A stretch of DNA of 64,000 nucleotides from NCBI GenBank assembly GCA_933228675.1, contig OW121743.1, forward strand, positions 51,502,656-51,566,655, written 5' to 3'. Under the pieces are notes generated by a model that worked only from the letters and a program-made list of their open reading frames with translations, was not told the origin of the DNA and made no database searches. Positions 1 to 12,941 of the stretch are shown here, one piece after another (positions within the stretch are counted from its first letter, which is position 1; every line of letters begins with the position of its first letter). A program made the translations under genes and the position numbers. Origin of the DNA: Stomorhina lunata. Lineage: Eukaryota; Arthropoda; Insecta; Diptera; Rhiniidae.

Positions 1-144
1 TTGATCAGAAACTTCTATTCATCGATCATATCAACATTATCATAAATAAAGCACGTGGGCTTCTTGGCTTCATCAAAGGCTGGGCCAAAGAATTTAATGA
101 TTTTGAAGTGACAAAACAACTTTATACTGCTTTAGTTAGACCTG
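1..144 (+). pseudogene. Jockey-like LINE, reverse-transcriptase 3' part, fragment 1
   Basis: Frame 3 from base 3 reads DHINIIINKARGLLGFI, then AKEFNDFEVTKQLY and TALVRP, the region just before the LEY.S.VW motif in Jockey-clade non-LTR reverse transcriptases. It is cut at 144 by a DNA transposon and resumes at 1198. The 5' part lies outside the window. Confidence 0.8.
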
Positions 145-1197
145 GGGGTCAATTCTGGTTCTATGAAACGATGAAATGAAAAAAAAGTTTTCATTTAAGT
201 TATCACAACTAGTTTTCATAATACTTTTTCACCAACACTTATTTTCTGATTCTCGTTTGTATTATGAAAAAAGTGTTTCATTCCATTCGTTGCTATGAAA
301 CTTTATCAACTGTTTTATGATAATTGCCAAGCAAATGTCAAACGTAAAACAGGAAACAAATAATGTTGGTCTCGACAACATCAATTTGCGTAATTATTAA
401 TTTTTATTAAAATTATTAATTACCAATTTCAATTTTTGTAATTATTAATTTCGACTTAAATTATTAATTACCACAGCATCTTCCGTCGGCGGTAATCCAA
501 TGGCAATAACACGCCGTCGACGAAAAATAAATAAAATTGGCTATTAAACAAAAAAGCTTAAACAAAGGGCTTGACTATATACAATAGCACTTACAGCGTT
601 GAATAATACAAAGCTATATTTTACTCTTCTTTTCATCACCTTTTGCTTCTCTACTATCCCCTTTCCAAAGAAGGTAACCCAATTCGTGTATACTCTTTAT
701 ACAATTGTATAGGCAGTATTTGCCTGAGTGTTATATCTCTTAAAAAAAATATATACCTAAATTATTACCATTAGTACCGCCTAAAGCGGTAAGCCTCGTC
801 CACTTTTTGTCTAGATTTTTTTTCTGTCATACATTTATAGATTAGTGACCAGTTTTTTAATAATTATATTTTATACTAATCGTTAGCAATATCAATATTT
901 TCTTATAAGAAGTTAATTAAATAATATTTTGTCTTATTTTTGATTTTTCACTTAAAATTTTTCAGTGAAAAAATTCTTTTCATATGAAAAAATTTTGACA
1001 GTTGGTTTCACTGTTTCACAAAACAAGAATCACAATTGTTTTGAAACGATGAAAAAATCTCGTTTCGTTTCAGTGATTTTTTCATATGATAATGATTTGA
1101 CGTTTGTTTTCATTTTTTTACTAAATTAGAATCGCTACTTCTATGAAAACATGAAAAAACTTTTCATTTTATCGTTTATAGAACCAGAATTGACCCC
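145..1197. mobile_element. 1.05-kb non-autonomous DNA transposon (MITE-like) inside the LINE
   Basis: Ends are inverted: GGGGTCAATTCTGGTTCTAT at the left and its complement at the right, with similarity continuing for about 35 bp. The flanks share CTG (142-144 and 1198-1200), which restores the LINE frame when counted once. A 3-bp duplication and GGG ends fit the PIF/Harbinger group, but no transposase is present, so the superfamily is a guess. Inside are AT-rich segments with repeated TTTCAT/ATGAAA motifs. Confidence 0.85.
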
Positions 1198-1684
1198 CTG
1201 TTCTCGAGAATTGTTCAATCGTATGGGATCCGTTTTATAACTTACACAGCGACCGCATTGAGTCCGTCCAAAAACAATTCTTGCTCTTCATACTGCGCGA
1301 TATTTTGTCCTTACCCCTCAACAAACTTCCCACCCTATGAAGACAGGTTGCACCAGATCAAACTACCAACACTAAAAAGTAGAAGATCTATGTTAAATAT
1401 AATATTCGTTGTAAAAATTTTAAATGGCACCATCAGCTCCGAGTTTCTACTAAACAACTTAAGCCTTTGTGTACCCCAACGTCCTTTGCGACAATTTCGT
1501 CTTTTATCAATTCAATACTTTCGTCAAAATTACGCCAATGCTGATCCATTACGGAGAATTTGTCACAACTTCAATGAAATGTACGATTTAATTGACTTAT
1601 CTCTTCATATTAATGTTTTAAAACGTAACATAATCTTACATTTGAATAGCTAACTTTATTGTTTTGTATGTAAATTTTTTGTAT
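1198..1684 (+). pseudogene. Jockey-like LINE, fragment 2 (C-terminus and start of the 3' UTR)
   Basis: This segment continues the LINE: ENCSIVWDPFYNLHSDRIE and VQKQFLLF in one frame, then after a one-base shift near 1330 PYEDRLHQIKLPTLKSRR and NNLSLCVPQRPLRQFRLLS to a stop at 1651-1653. The frameshift and the insertions make it dead. The start of the 3' untranslated region runs up to the next insertion near 1684. Confidence 0.85.
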
Positions 1685-2789
1685 TAGGGTAGAAGGGGGA
1701 GCATTTGCCACTTTTTTTTTTAAGTGCTCTAGGTTTCCTACCGGGAGAGTTATCACAATTTTTTTGTTCTTCATAGGTACCTATATCATAGCTGTATAGT
1801 GTGATTAAAATAAAAAATAAAACTACTTTTTGAATTATTTTAATTATTTGTTACTTAATATGAATAATTGTTATTCTATTTCATGAATTTTAAATTAAAT
1901 TATTTGCATGATTTATTCCTTCTAAAGAAATTAAATTAAAGTATAAATTATTATTCTTGATATAAATAAATTTTTCAGAAAATTATTTGAAAATTTTTGA
2001 ATCCAATATTCTTCATTCTAAACAAAAATATCATAATTTAATATATTTGAATAATACTAGCAAGAATAATATTCGATATTTTTTTATTCAAATATTGAAA
2101 AGTTTCATATTTTTCCAACAATTTTATTTCAAGCAAAATTTCTAAAATATTAAAATTTTTTATTTATTTCAAACTTTTTGTCTTGATTAATTTTATTCAA
2201 ACCAAAAAATGAAGAATAAAATTTATTTCATACAATATTATGGAATTTTTTTAAATCTTCAAACATTTAAAGAAAATAAATTTATTTGTTTTGAGATTTG
2301 AAAAATAAAACAAAAAATAATAATAACAAAAACTAAACTACTCTCAATACACATGAGCGTAAAGTAAAAATTCATACAAGCGAAAATTGATTTTCCGTAT
2401 TAAAAAACGACGTTCTATGTACATCCTAAGATACTTTTTTCTTATGTATACATTAGTATAAAACTTGATTTCGTTAAACCATGGCGTTGTGTTCAATTGG
2501 AAGATATATCTTATATCCGATAGATAATCCTAGTTCCAAAACAAAGATCCATGCTAACTTTAGTCAATATATCGTGATTACAATGTACATATATTTCTAT
2601 GCATTACAAACTTATGTATAAGATAGTAAGATAATCCTATTAGTAATATAATTCTATAGTCACTTCTATGGTTATATGATACGGACCAATAACGTTACAA
2701 ATTTTAATAAATTCGAAGATACATATCTGTGCTAGTTTTTATATTTTTCATCATCTCGAGTCGATTTAACACTCCATCTAGGTGGGTGA

Positions 2790-3270
2790 TATGTATGTAT
2801 TTAAGCTTTAAGAAAAATCTGTAAAGCTTTTGATACATATTCAACCTTAGTAGTAAAAGGTATCAAAATGAAGTAGTTTTTTTTTTAATTTCACATTAAG
2901 GAATACATTATGATTTTGTCAAAAAGTATTGGGATCTTCCGTAATTTTCGCAATCAAAATATAGGTCGCAAAAAAACTTTATTGGCTGAAATCGATCTAT
3001 TATTTCGGAGAACTCACATTGGCCTGTATTCCCGGAATAGAAATTTTGACCACAAATTTGTGTATTTTGTATTTAATTTCAAAGAAATATTTATTATACA
3101 AATAAAAATCATTGCACCAAATTTCATTGCAATCGGTGATCGACCCGTTGACCAATTGCGCAATAAAAAATATATAAAAGGTTCATACAATTGTGGTTAC
3201 TTGGAACTTATTTCACCTTAGTGTAAGGTATCATATGGTCGGCACTTGTTGTTTTTGCTTGTTTTATCAA
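2790..3270 (-). repeat. Degraded family A repeat (inverted) inside the 3.4-kb element
   Basis: It ends with a diverged form of the family A terminal sequence (TTAGTGTAAGGTATCATATGGTCGG) split over several differences, and contains an ATTGCACCAAATTTCATTGC block shared with other copies. The 104-codon open frame at 2910-3221 is not conserved in those copies and is not treated as a gene. Confidence 0.4.
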
Positions 3271-3429
3271 AAAACTGTGATCAGCGACGAACCTCAATTT
3301 AAATTGAATCAAAATTAAGGCTCATACCTAAGACCACAAAATTATATAATGTATATCTTAACTTAATATCGAAAAAAATGTATAAATGTAATGTAATGTT
3401 GGAAAATATGGTCACCATAACCATAATAA

Positions 3430-3605
3430 ATTTACTTGGATATTCAGTCAGCAGGCTGGACGAACATCGTTAAATTCACCTAGAATGTGATTCTGAGTTG
3501 ATTGGTGTACTTAAAGATGGATGTAAGACTAATATCTTATTGCGTTAGAAATGCAGCACAAACCCAATATACCCTTTCCACCCATGGTGACGAAGGATAA
3601 AATTA
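3430..3605 (+). repeat. Family A repeat fragment, 3' end
   Basis: The fragment contains the diagnostic order GGCTGGACGAACATCG, TGATTCTGAGT, TGCGTTAGAAATGCAGCACA and a closing CCCTTTCCACCCATGGTGACGAAGG hairpin in degraded form. The surroundings to 4370 are AT-rich without recognisable content. Confidence 0.5.
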
Positions 3606-5119
3606 TTTCTATACTTAAATCGCTAACATTAAAATATTTGTAAATTAAAATTGATGTCCGATCTTCTTTACCGACACTAGATCGTTTACATTATTATGAT
3701 TATAATCATCACACTAAAAACCATCGTCTTCACTAATTTTTTATTATTTTGTTTATTTTAAAAAATCTGTAAACAATTTTCAATAGTCAAAAAATCTTGT
3801 TTGAAATAAATTCTCCAAATATTTTATTTTTACTGTTCACAGAAAATTTTGAAATAATCCAAAAAATTTGTTTGAATTAAAATTATTCAAAAAATTTTGT
3901 TGTGAATAAAATTATTCAAGCTAAATTTTCTTAAATAAAAAAATTTTGGGAGTTTTGAAGAAATTTTAATTTTATTTACAAGCAATAAAATGAAATAAAG
4001 AAATATTTTATTTCTTTGAAAGGAATACAAATTAAAATTATTTCAATTTTTACAAAAAAATATTAATTTCATTTCAAAACTTGTATTTGAAACGTAATGA
4101 TTTTAAATAATAACTTAACATAATAAATCCTGAAAACCACATGCAAATTGTTATTTTATTTTTAACAATCTTAAATAATTCTAACTTAATTATATTCCTT
4201 GTAAGTAAACTAAATAACAAATTAATTTAATTTTGTTCAAAATTTTATATAAAAATAATCGAAATGTACAGCTATGACCTATATACGTTAGCTTTAAAAT
4301 GTGTTGGTTCAGATTGCCTACGACTTTTCTTTATGTATTAAATTTAAAAACTAGCAAATTAACTAAAAGTGGCCAATGTGCCCCACCCATGGGGCACATT
4401 TGCCAATAAGTTGGGTACAAAAAAGAAGTAAAAAAATTGTTGTAATAAAGTAAATTTTTATTGCTATAAAGCTTTAATATACAAAACAAACAAACCAAAA
4501 AATTAATTCAAGTTCATTTCACATGGATAAATTAAACAAAACAGTAAAAAATTCAGAGATGAAAATTTAAACTATTGGGCCTCTGTTAACATTGTACTGT
4601 GACATATCAACATTAAAAAAAATTTTTAAGATGGAAGATGGAATGGACCTTGGAAACATTCGTAATATCCTTTTTAGGGATATTACGAATGTCGGGCTCA
4701 AAAAAATGTCGACGAGTAGCTTTGTTATATATGTATGGCAAATGTGCCCCAGGTAGAGTCCTTAGATGTAAAGAACAATTTTTCACATAAGAAATAGATT
4801 TATTGATAAAAACTTAAAGTATTTGTTGTCAATACTATATTGTTTATTAAACTAATGAAAAATTTCTTAGGATAACAAAAAACTAAGGAAAATATTACAA
4901 AAATACTTCTAGCAAAATATTTTTTCAGGATCTGCTAAAACAGTAAATCACGCCTGATGTTTTAAATATGAAAGCTACAGCAGTCAAAATTTGACATATA
5001 GAATTTCAATGATAAACAATTATAAAATCGATTACAGCATCAAAAAATATAAGTTAGTTTTCAAGAAAATTAGTGGTGGCAAATGCGCCCCTATGGCAAA
5101 TGGTCCCCCTCCTACCCTA

Positions 5120-5190
5120 CTATATAACTATTGTAATTAATTTGTCTATAATGACCTTTTTTTCCATAGACATCAAATAAATAAATAAAA
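5120..5190 (+). mobile_element. LINE 3' tail
   Basis: The LINE 3' untranslated region resumes after the nested element and ends in an AAATAAATAAATAAA tail, as expected for a non-LTR retrotransposon. Confidence 0.6.
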
Positions 5191-5744
5191 AGGTGTTACA
5201 CAAATTTTGTATGCAAAAAATAAACTTAAAATTCTCATTATCTTCAGATTTACGAGCGTTTTTGTGATTTTTGTCTCATTTAGTGCATTTTTTCAGAAGG
5301 GTTTGTATGGGAGCTATGGTCAAATGTACCGATTTCAACGAAATTTGGTATAGTAATTTTAGTTTTATAGCAGTATTTGTTAAAAATTTCATGAAAAAAT
5401 ATTAATTTTTGTGGCCAATATATCAATTCCGAGAAGTGGGATATACGGAAGGTACCATAAATAATGAACCGGATTTGACGAATTTCACTATCCCGCTATC
5501 AAAGTAATTATCTTTGCCAAATTTCATAAAATTATCTTTAGAATTGCAACCCGTACTTTGATTACATGGTTTACATGGGGGTCCAGCCAGCCGTCCAGCC
5601 AGACTGACATCGCTAAATCGACTCAGAAAGTGATTCTAAGCTTATTGGTATACTAAAAGGTCTCAGACAAATATTTCTATGCGTTACATACATCAGCACA
5701 AACTTATAATACTCTTTCCACCTATGGTAGTGAAGGGTATAAAA
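5191..5744 (+). repeat. Family A dispersed repeat, 5'-truncated
   Basis: The repeat shares long blocks with the copies at 18771, 52523 and 47761: GGTTTGTATGGGAGCTATGG, CGATTTCAACGAAATTTGGT, CAATTCCGAGAAGTGGGA, CCAGACTGACATCGCTAAAT, and the terminal hairpin CCACCTATGGTAGTGAAGGG followed by TATAAAA. Non-autonomous; it carries the (GTCY)-type tract seen in mini-me-like dipteran elements. The enzyme that mobilises it is unknown. Confidence 0.7.
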
Positions 5745-6172
5745 AGAGCGGCACCTTAAACAACGTGCCATTCCCTAATGTGGTGTAATGGTGAAATAAT
5801 GATATACACAAAAATATAAGCAAGTGTTTGCCAGTTAAGTAGTTTCCATCCTAAACGACAGCATTATTTTTATTAAATTTCACTTTTGTCAATACTGGTT
5901 TTCTCACTGTTGTCAGTTTCACAAGAGTTCGTTCAAGTACTCAACAAAGTACGTTATTGAGTACTATAACGAAGTTCGTTATTTTTAGTGTACTTTGTAA
6001 AAGTTCGTTATGATAAAGGTTGTGTATCTTAACAGGTACTCTATTAAGGTACCTATACTTATGTACCGAACTTGCCTCAGTACAGTACGGCCACTTAAAA
6101 TACAGTTTTTTAGAGTATTTTTTCGAACCTTGATTAAAACATTATTTCAAGCGAATAAAGTGTCTGAAATTT
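5745..6172. other. Unassigned AT-rich stretch with a short palindrome
   Basis: No coding signal. At 5936-5965 AGTACTCAA and its complement TTGAGTACT bracket 12 bp, next to several GTTCGTTA and GTACTTTG motifs. Confidence 0.5.
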
Positions 6173-8619
6173 GAACAAGTAAGAGTGGTATATTCGGCTT
6201 TGCCGAATCTTGGATACCCTTCACCAATGGTGTTCCAAAAGTACTTAATGTAATTCGTAGCAATATTTGGTTATACTAGTATTATATGCAAAGAGTCTTT
6301 AAAATTAAGAGTCGGAAAACGAAAACCTTTTCGGTGGCGTCATCATCTAGAATAGTTATGCACCCAAAGGTTAGGTTGGGCAGGTGGCTGATGTCTAGGG
6401 AAGCTTCACTTGGGTTCTAAAGTGGTCCCTTTGTGAAAGATAATGATTACTAGACTACAAGTAGAGAATGCATATTTAAGCCAGCCAGTAGCTTCGAAAT
6501 AAAATAGACACATATTTTACGAACATTTAATAAAGTTCGATAGACCAGATAAACCATGCAGAAAAGATGCTTCAAAATGTAGATGCCCTTAGATTTGCAA
6601 TAGCACATCGATTTGATAAAGTTTAAGTATTCTGACATGCAACCCAAAAACGCTGTGCCCAGTGAGGGTTGTGCACTTTAATTCGTACGAATTATCCAAC
6701 AAGTAAAAGTTCTTGATTAGTTATGTAAAACTTTGAAGTTAGCGGACTGATTTAGGTCAAAGCTTTAACAATGATTGTCAATGTATACAAGCCTTAAAAT
6801 TAAAGGGTATACACTCTTAGTTTTAGATACATACGTGAAATATATAGCTTTTGAATGGATGGTTATCAGCTTTGTCGGAAAAGTTTACTTATTAATTTGA
6901 AGTTAGTTAATTAATTAAAATGAACACTTCATCAATAATATTTGGGATGTATAGTTCTTTCGATCTGTCCGATGGATGTTTGGAAAGTTTTGCTCTAGTT
7001 CTTTGTGCAATTTTAATGTGATTTAATTTATCAGCATTAAATCGATTCCCGGTCGGGTTTATATGGGAGATTTCACTAAATGTGAATAGAGCTCGCCCAT
7101 TTTCAATATCGAACTTTTCAAGAGATCAGAAATACTTTTGTCAAATGTTGTCCCTCTAGAAAGTTTATTTTAGGCGCTATTGTCCTGAATATCAATATTG
7201 TACAACGTCTTTATACTAAATGTCATCATCGTATCTATTATAATTTGTCATTTATTAGCTACTAAGAGATTGCCTTAGGCGAAGTTATACGGGATCAATT
7301 GTCAAACGTGAACGGATTTCTCCCAATTGCAATTAAAAAATTTAAATTTTTGTTGATATGTGAGATACTTACATACATATGTAGGTTTTGAACGGATATC
7401 ATGTAATTAGCTGCATTTTTGTACTTCCTAGGAAGATTACCTATAATTTGATATATAATACATTCTCAAATGTTATCATAATGTTCAAAAGTCAGACACA
7501 AAATTAAGATAAATGCAGTGTGTCTGTCTGCTAAAACCAGATTTGTGGAGCTCCTGAATTGTCGCACTCTGAATTTCAACATTGTCGATCAAAACACCAT
7601 CGCTTAAACGCTAAATTATATCTACCACAAATTACAGAATGCATCAGGATTTAGGTAATCCCCTGCGAAGGACGCTATTAAACTTCATCAAAATAAACAT
7701 CTGAGATATCGACAAAACATTAGCTCCAAAAACTTGACTACAACAGAAAAAAGGACAGACAGGTAGACGGACGGACATGTAGACGGACGGATAAACAAAC
7801 AGACGGACGGACGGGCAAACAAACAGACGGACGGACAGACGGACGGAGGTCGCGAAATCGATTCTTGTGCCGATTCTGAGTTGATCGGTACAATTTGAAT
7901 GGTATTCACAATCAGATTTGTGGAGTATATATATCAGATTTTAGAAAATCCTCCCATAAAGAACGATGTCAAATTTCATCACAATCGGTCCATAAACACC
8001 TGAGATATCGCTGAAACAATACTTACAAAATGTAAACAAAATTTCTTAGACACGTACTTTGGGCAATTTGCTGTACATCAAATGTAGTGTTATGGCGATA
8101 TCTCAATTGTTTATAGACCGCTTTTGATAAAATTTAATAACGTGCTTGGTGGGGGAATTTCCTAAAATCTGATATAAAATTTATGTAGGTCCGTACTAAA
8201 GGAGGATAGTTTTTCCTATTTCTGCATTTAATTTTTTCAACAAACATTCTCTAATGTGTACTTTGGGCAATTTGCGATACATCAAATTTTGGCTATATCT
8301 CAGTTGTTTATGGACCGATTTTGATAAAATTTTACAGAGTGCTTTGGGAAAATATTTCCTACAATCTGATATATAACATATTATCACATGTACATCAGGA
8401 GTATCTTTTTTCTCTTGTTATTTAAAAGTGTGTTTCAATCAAAAATTTTCAAATTTTCGTCTAATTTTTGGCATTTTTTCGATATTTTCGGTGTTTATAA
8501 ACCGATTTTAATAAAATTTAATAGCGTTCATTGTGGGAGAATTTCCTAAAATCTGATATATAATTTATGTAAGTCCATCCTCCGGGGGCTTCAGAAACTT
8601 GATTTCAACAGACAGACAG

Positions 8620-8689
<70 letters not shown>

Positions 8690-8826
8690 GGACATCGCTT
8701 AATCGATTCTCCTCCCGATTCTGAGTCGATCGGTATAATTTTTATGGGGTCTACGATCACTAATAAAAAAATTACAAACGGAATCACAAACTTATAATAC
8801 CCTTTCACCTATTGGTGAAGGGTATA
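6173..8826 (+). repeat. Family B dispersed repeat, long copy
   Basis: It begins AACAAGTAAGAGTGGTATAT, TCGGCTTTGCCGAATCTTGG and ends at the hairpin CCTTTCACCTATTGGTGAAGG followed by a TATAAA stretch (given in part). A second copy lies at 50082-52061. Near its 3' end is a (GACA)n tract at 8608-8690, and another GGACGGACAGACGG-like tract lies at 7760-7845. Ends resemble family A in design (AACAAGTAAGA start, GAAGGGTATAAA hairpin end). The short open frames inside contain repeated Cys-Leu-Ser-Val from the tetranucleotide tract and are not genes. Confidence 0.75.
8608..8690. repeat. (GACA)n microsatellite
   Basis: About twenty GACA units with single GACG variants, inside family B. Confidence 0.95.
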
Positions 8827-9392
8827 AAAAAAAACTTGTTAGGAAACTAATTAATGAATGTGATCGCCTGATTATAGTGATAAACAGCCAAATTTACAAC
8901 TTAAGTTAGACTATTTTTTGTGTTATAGTTCCCTAAGTAGTTTCACTGCGATGGATAATCTTCATGATATAACGCTATCTCCGGTAGGGTTGCCCATACA
9001 AGACAGGCATAGAGGGAGTGCTCTATGAAGAACCACCCCTTACTTTCAACTGGCATCTGTTTCCAACATTGGGCGGTCAGTTGAACTCTATGTCGCTATA
9101 CTACATTCTTCCTCAATGCTGACAACATTAAACCGTGAATATAACATTGTCTACCTAGATCTTTGATCCCCGATTTTAGGTCCCTGCGATAACCATAAAC
9201 CCACAGGGTGTCTGTTTTCCATATTGTGAGGCTCTGTGGTCTGCGACTGTGTGTCCGGCCGATTGCTTCATAATCTCTAGAGTCCCAGCTACTACGATAT
9301 CAGTCTAGGGAAGTAGTGAGTGGCATTTGACTAAAGCTACAACAAAGGCTTAAACAACGATTTCGACTACAAAAAGGACTAAAACAATAATT
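8827..9392. other. Unassigned stretch
   Basis: I see no conserved frame, repeat family or RNA here. The base composition (9000-9300) is less AT-rich than its surroundings, which may mark the remains of an old element. Confidence 0.4.
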
Positions 9393-9975
9393 TTGCCCGA
9401 AATTCGGAGTCAGTGGTCTCAACGTTAAGAGAAAAATTATTTTTTGCGATGAGGCTCATTTCTTGCTGAATGACTTCTTCAAAAAACATAATATGCGTTA
9501 TTGGTCATGCAGCAATCCACACGTGCTCCATGAGTCATCATTGTATTTCGAAAAAATGATGGTTTGATTCGGTTAATGGGCCGACGGCATCATTCCATGA
9601 TGATCAAGACCGACACATTGATGTGAATGATAACCGACTTGAAGGACACAATCAATTTTTTGAAAACCAATTTTGGAGAACGTGTTATCTTACGAAATTG
9701 TGCTGTCGATTGGCCGTCTCGGTCGTGTGATTTGACGCCGTTAGACCATTTCCTGTGGGGCTACGTCAAGTCTATGGTCTGCGCCATTAACCCAGCGACG
9801 ATTGATGAACTTCATACGAATATCGGAAGTGAAGTTGCAGCAGTATCGGCAAATTTATATGCTTGAAAACTGTCGAAAATTGGGTTCAGCGTCTGGACTT
9901 CTGCGAGCAGTTCCATGCATAATGGCATCAAACGTGCTTTTACAGGAATAAAGAATTTCGTTGATATCACATTTT
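9393..9975 (+). pseudogene. Mariner-type transposase remnant, internally deleted
   Basis: The frame starts KIIFCDEAHF (first catalytic Asp region), then MRYWSCSNPHVLHESS; after a deletion and stops it resumes at 9627 with VDWPSRSCDLTPLDHFLWGY, the D.TPLD..LWG motif carrying the third catalytic acidic residue of mariner-like enzymes. Distinct in sequence from the two copies at 10.2 and 55.7 kb. Confidence 0.8.
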
Positions 9976-10216
9976 TATACGTTCCAAAACTACTTAAGAA
10001 AGAAATATATGCTTACTCTCTGATAGTTTAAGAGATATTTAACGGAATGTCGTTTACGATTATTCAAACCTAAAGGCTCGATATGCAAACAATTTTCATT
10101 GATGAAAATCGAATAGATAATGTGAACTGATTTTGTTACTTAGTAGATGTAAATCTGTTACCTAGTGACAAGGTCGATGGTGTTAGAGTTGGGATCAAGA
10201 ACCACCTGTAAATATC

Positions 10217-11432
10217 GGGTGGTTAAATTGTAAGGGCCGATGTTGAATGTGAACCACACCTAAACGCCAAGTTTTTTTTCCGAATTTTATTTGACATTAC
10301 AATCCAACAACGTGTTAAAGTTATCCAGACTTATTATGAAAATGGGCGTTCAAATCAAAATGCACATCGTGCACTTCGTGATTTTTTGGTCAATTTGATC
10401 GTCCAAATGTGCGTACAATCGCAAAAATCGCGGAAAATTTGAGCAAACCGGGTCTGTAGAAGATGTGAGAATACCAGTGCATGATCGTACAGCTCGTACT
10501 GCATAAAATATTGCTGCTGTTCGCGATAGTGTGGCTGAAGAGCCGACCTCAACTCGTCGTTGTGCCCAACAATTGCACCTCTCACGCTCGTCGTTGATGA
10601 ACATTATAGATAGAGACTTGCATTTACACGCTTACAAGGTGCAATTGGCTCAAGAACTAAAGCCTCTTGACCATTCCAAACGTCGTGAATGGGCAGAATG
10701 GTGGCAGGAAATGGCAACAGTGGATGATCAATTTTCGAAGAAAATCATCTTCAGTGATGAGGCACATTTCGCATTTGGCGAATGAGAATCCAAGAGTGAT
10801 TGTCGAAAAACCAATGCACCCACAAAGAGTGACTGTTTGGTGCGGTTTATGGGCTGGCGGCATCATCGGGCTGTATTTTTTCCAAAATGAGGCCGGTCAG
10901 ACAGTTACTGTGAATGGTGTTCGCTATCGTGAGATGATAACGAACTTTTTATGGCCCGAATTGGATGATATGTATGTGGACGATATGTGGTTTTAGCAGG
11001 ACGGTGCCATTTGCCACACAGCTAACGAAACAATGGCTCTTTTGCGCAACAAATTCAATGGCTGTGTTATCTCACGTAATGGCGATGTCAATTGGCCGCC
11101 AAGTTCATGTGATTTGACACCGTTGGATTTTTTTCTTTGGGGTTATTTGAAAGAAAAGGTGTACGTCGATAAGCCAGCAACAATTCAAGAGCAAAAGGAT
11201 GAGATAATTCGGCACATTAACGGCATAGAACCTCCATTATGCCTCAGGGTCATCGAAACTTTGGACCATCAGATGGAGGTGTGCCGCCGTGGTCGCGGCG
11301 CCCATTTGGCTGATATTTTGTTCCATGCATAATTGAGTAATACCAATATATCATAATAAAATAAAATTACAATAATTTCCTAAAAAGTTTGTGTTTTATT
11401 CAAAATCAACATCGGCCCTTGAAATTTAAATC
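10217..11432 (+). mobile_element. Mariner-type element, copy 1, defective
   Basis: Inverted ends: GGTTAAATTGTAAGGGCCGA at the left, and a matching complement (TTAAATTTCAAGGGCCGATG) at the right near 11430. The interior matches copy 2 at 55.7 kb almost base for base. The transposase reading is broken: the first codons are deleted near 10300, there is a stop at 10501-10509, a deletion at about 10770 after DEAHF, and a Trp-Phe-stop at 10990. Recognisable blocks are QLHLSRSSLMNII, KKIIFSDEAHF and CDLTPLDFFLWGYLKEK. Non-functional as it stands. Confidence 0.85.
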
Positions 11433-12941
11433 ACATTCAAGGGCCCTTTTTCTTCGTCAGTACATGCCACGAAAGTCGCAAAGAAACTATGTTGTATATC
11501 AAGAAAGATCTTTGTATGATGAGAGATATATACAAGATCATTTAGATCGAACCTGGTACTTAGTATTATTCAATAACATTCATAGGATATTGTATTTGAA
11601 GGCCGCCCAATGGCCATTTAGAAGAATAGAATAATTAAATATTTTATTCCCGCATAGTTCGAGCCGTCCGCAAAGCATACCCAGCAAGTAGTCGTGATAC
11701 CCACATTTTCAATGGTACCGTTAACTCTACACCTCTTAGTAACTGAGGATTTCTGGACTTATATAGTTAAAGTGGTACAATTTCTTCAGTAACAATAGAG
11801 ACTTTACTTGTTACACAAACGATAATTTTGATAGAATTTTAAAATTAATATCACTTGTTATTTTTTTGTTGTTGATTTTTTAAACTGTGTTCCTTTCGAA
11901 TTTCCGTTTACAAAAAAAAAAAAAAAAAAAAAGGATTTAAATTTTAAAATACCAGGTTATTTCGTATGCAAATAATATCCTTATTTAAAATTATACTCAT
12001 GGAATTATAATTGTACGACAAGTAGATATTATTTAAATAGATATGTTTATATTTGTAATGTTGATATTGTTTGCCGGAGTGTCTGATGTTCCTCTGACTT
12101 TTTGTTTGTCAGTTTCTGAGAACGGAAGTGAAAGGAAGGATTTTGTGGAAATATTATGCATATGTTTCATATGTTGGAAATGCCATAAGTTAAATATACG
12201 TATTTATGTTTTATATGTTAATATGGAAATTTTAAAAAGTATTAAAATGAAAAGCGGATTACTTATGTGAAAAAATATATGTTTTTTTATATGTAAAGTA
12301 ATATGGGTTTATAAATTGCTTTCTAAGAATAATATTTGACATACATACTTTTGGCAAAAAAAAAAATAGGAAAAACTCAATTTTAGTGTCAGCTGAAAAA
12401 TGATATTATTATAAAATTGCATTTCAATTGCGAACACTATTAATGTGTCAACATAAATTAAATGTCAACTGACTCGCATTTCAAATATTGTATGTATGTA
12501 TTTTTCACTATTTGCACATTTAACAATTTAGTAGTTTTTACTGAAAAAAACTGTAAAACTATAAAAGACTGCCAACAAAAATAACAAGAACTGCCAACGG
12601 TTATATATGAAACATTATTTTTCTAGAACATAAAATATTTAAATATGAATATCCATCCAACATGGCAAGGATAAATTATATGAGGATACATAAAACAAAG
12701 TAAAAAATTTGTAGTAACAAATGCATGGAATAAATAATTAATTTATTACTTTATTTTTTACTTTTATTTTCTAAATATTGTAAATTCATGCACTCGTGCT
12801 TTAGCTGACAGATGGAATATTTATAAACTGTAAAATTTCATTAAAAAAATACAATGGGAATTTTGGCAGGTGGCTATTACATCAAAACGCATTTTAGTTA
12901 AGTCCAAACTCTAGTTATTTCTCTAATTATATAACAATCAT
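11433..12941. other. Unassigned AT-rich region left of the 11-bp array
   Basis: It contains a 20-base A run at about 11912 and AT-rich sequence. Short open frames at 11389-11634 and 12043-12270 have no recognisable motif or supporting signals. If the main gene continues leftwards, this may be intron. Confidence 0.5.

Larger units (their letters stand above)
1685..5119. mobile_element. 3.4-kb TIR element nested in the LINE 3' UTR
   Basis: The left end TAGGGTAGAAGGGGGAGCAT and the right end (complement TAGGGTAGGAGGGGGACCAT) are inverted over about 26 bp. Related subterminal motifs of the form TGGCAAATGTGCCCC recur at about 4371 (twice, head to head, making a near-perfect palindrome), 4736, 5077 and 5093. 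No transposase frame is visible. The interior is AT-rich debris, including two degraded family A pieces at about 2790-3270 and 3430-3605. A TA target duplication is possible, but the border is ambiguous by one base. Confidence 0.7.

Noticed and set aside
2910..3221. Open frame of 104 codons
   Set aside because: It lies in a degraded family A repeat; the frame is not kept in other copies and has no motif or splice support.
7688..8808. Minus-strand frames rich in repeated Cys-Leu-Ser-Val
   Set aside because: They are translations of the GACA/GACG tracts in family B.
11389..12270. Two short plus-strand frames of 75-81 codons
   Set aside because: No motif, no codon bias, no flanking splice or promoter signals; the first overlaps the mariner end.
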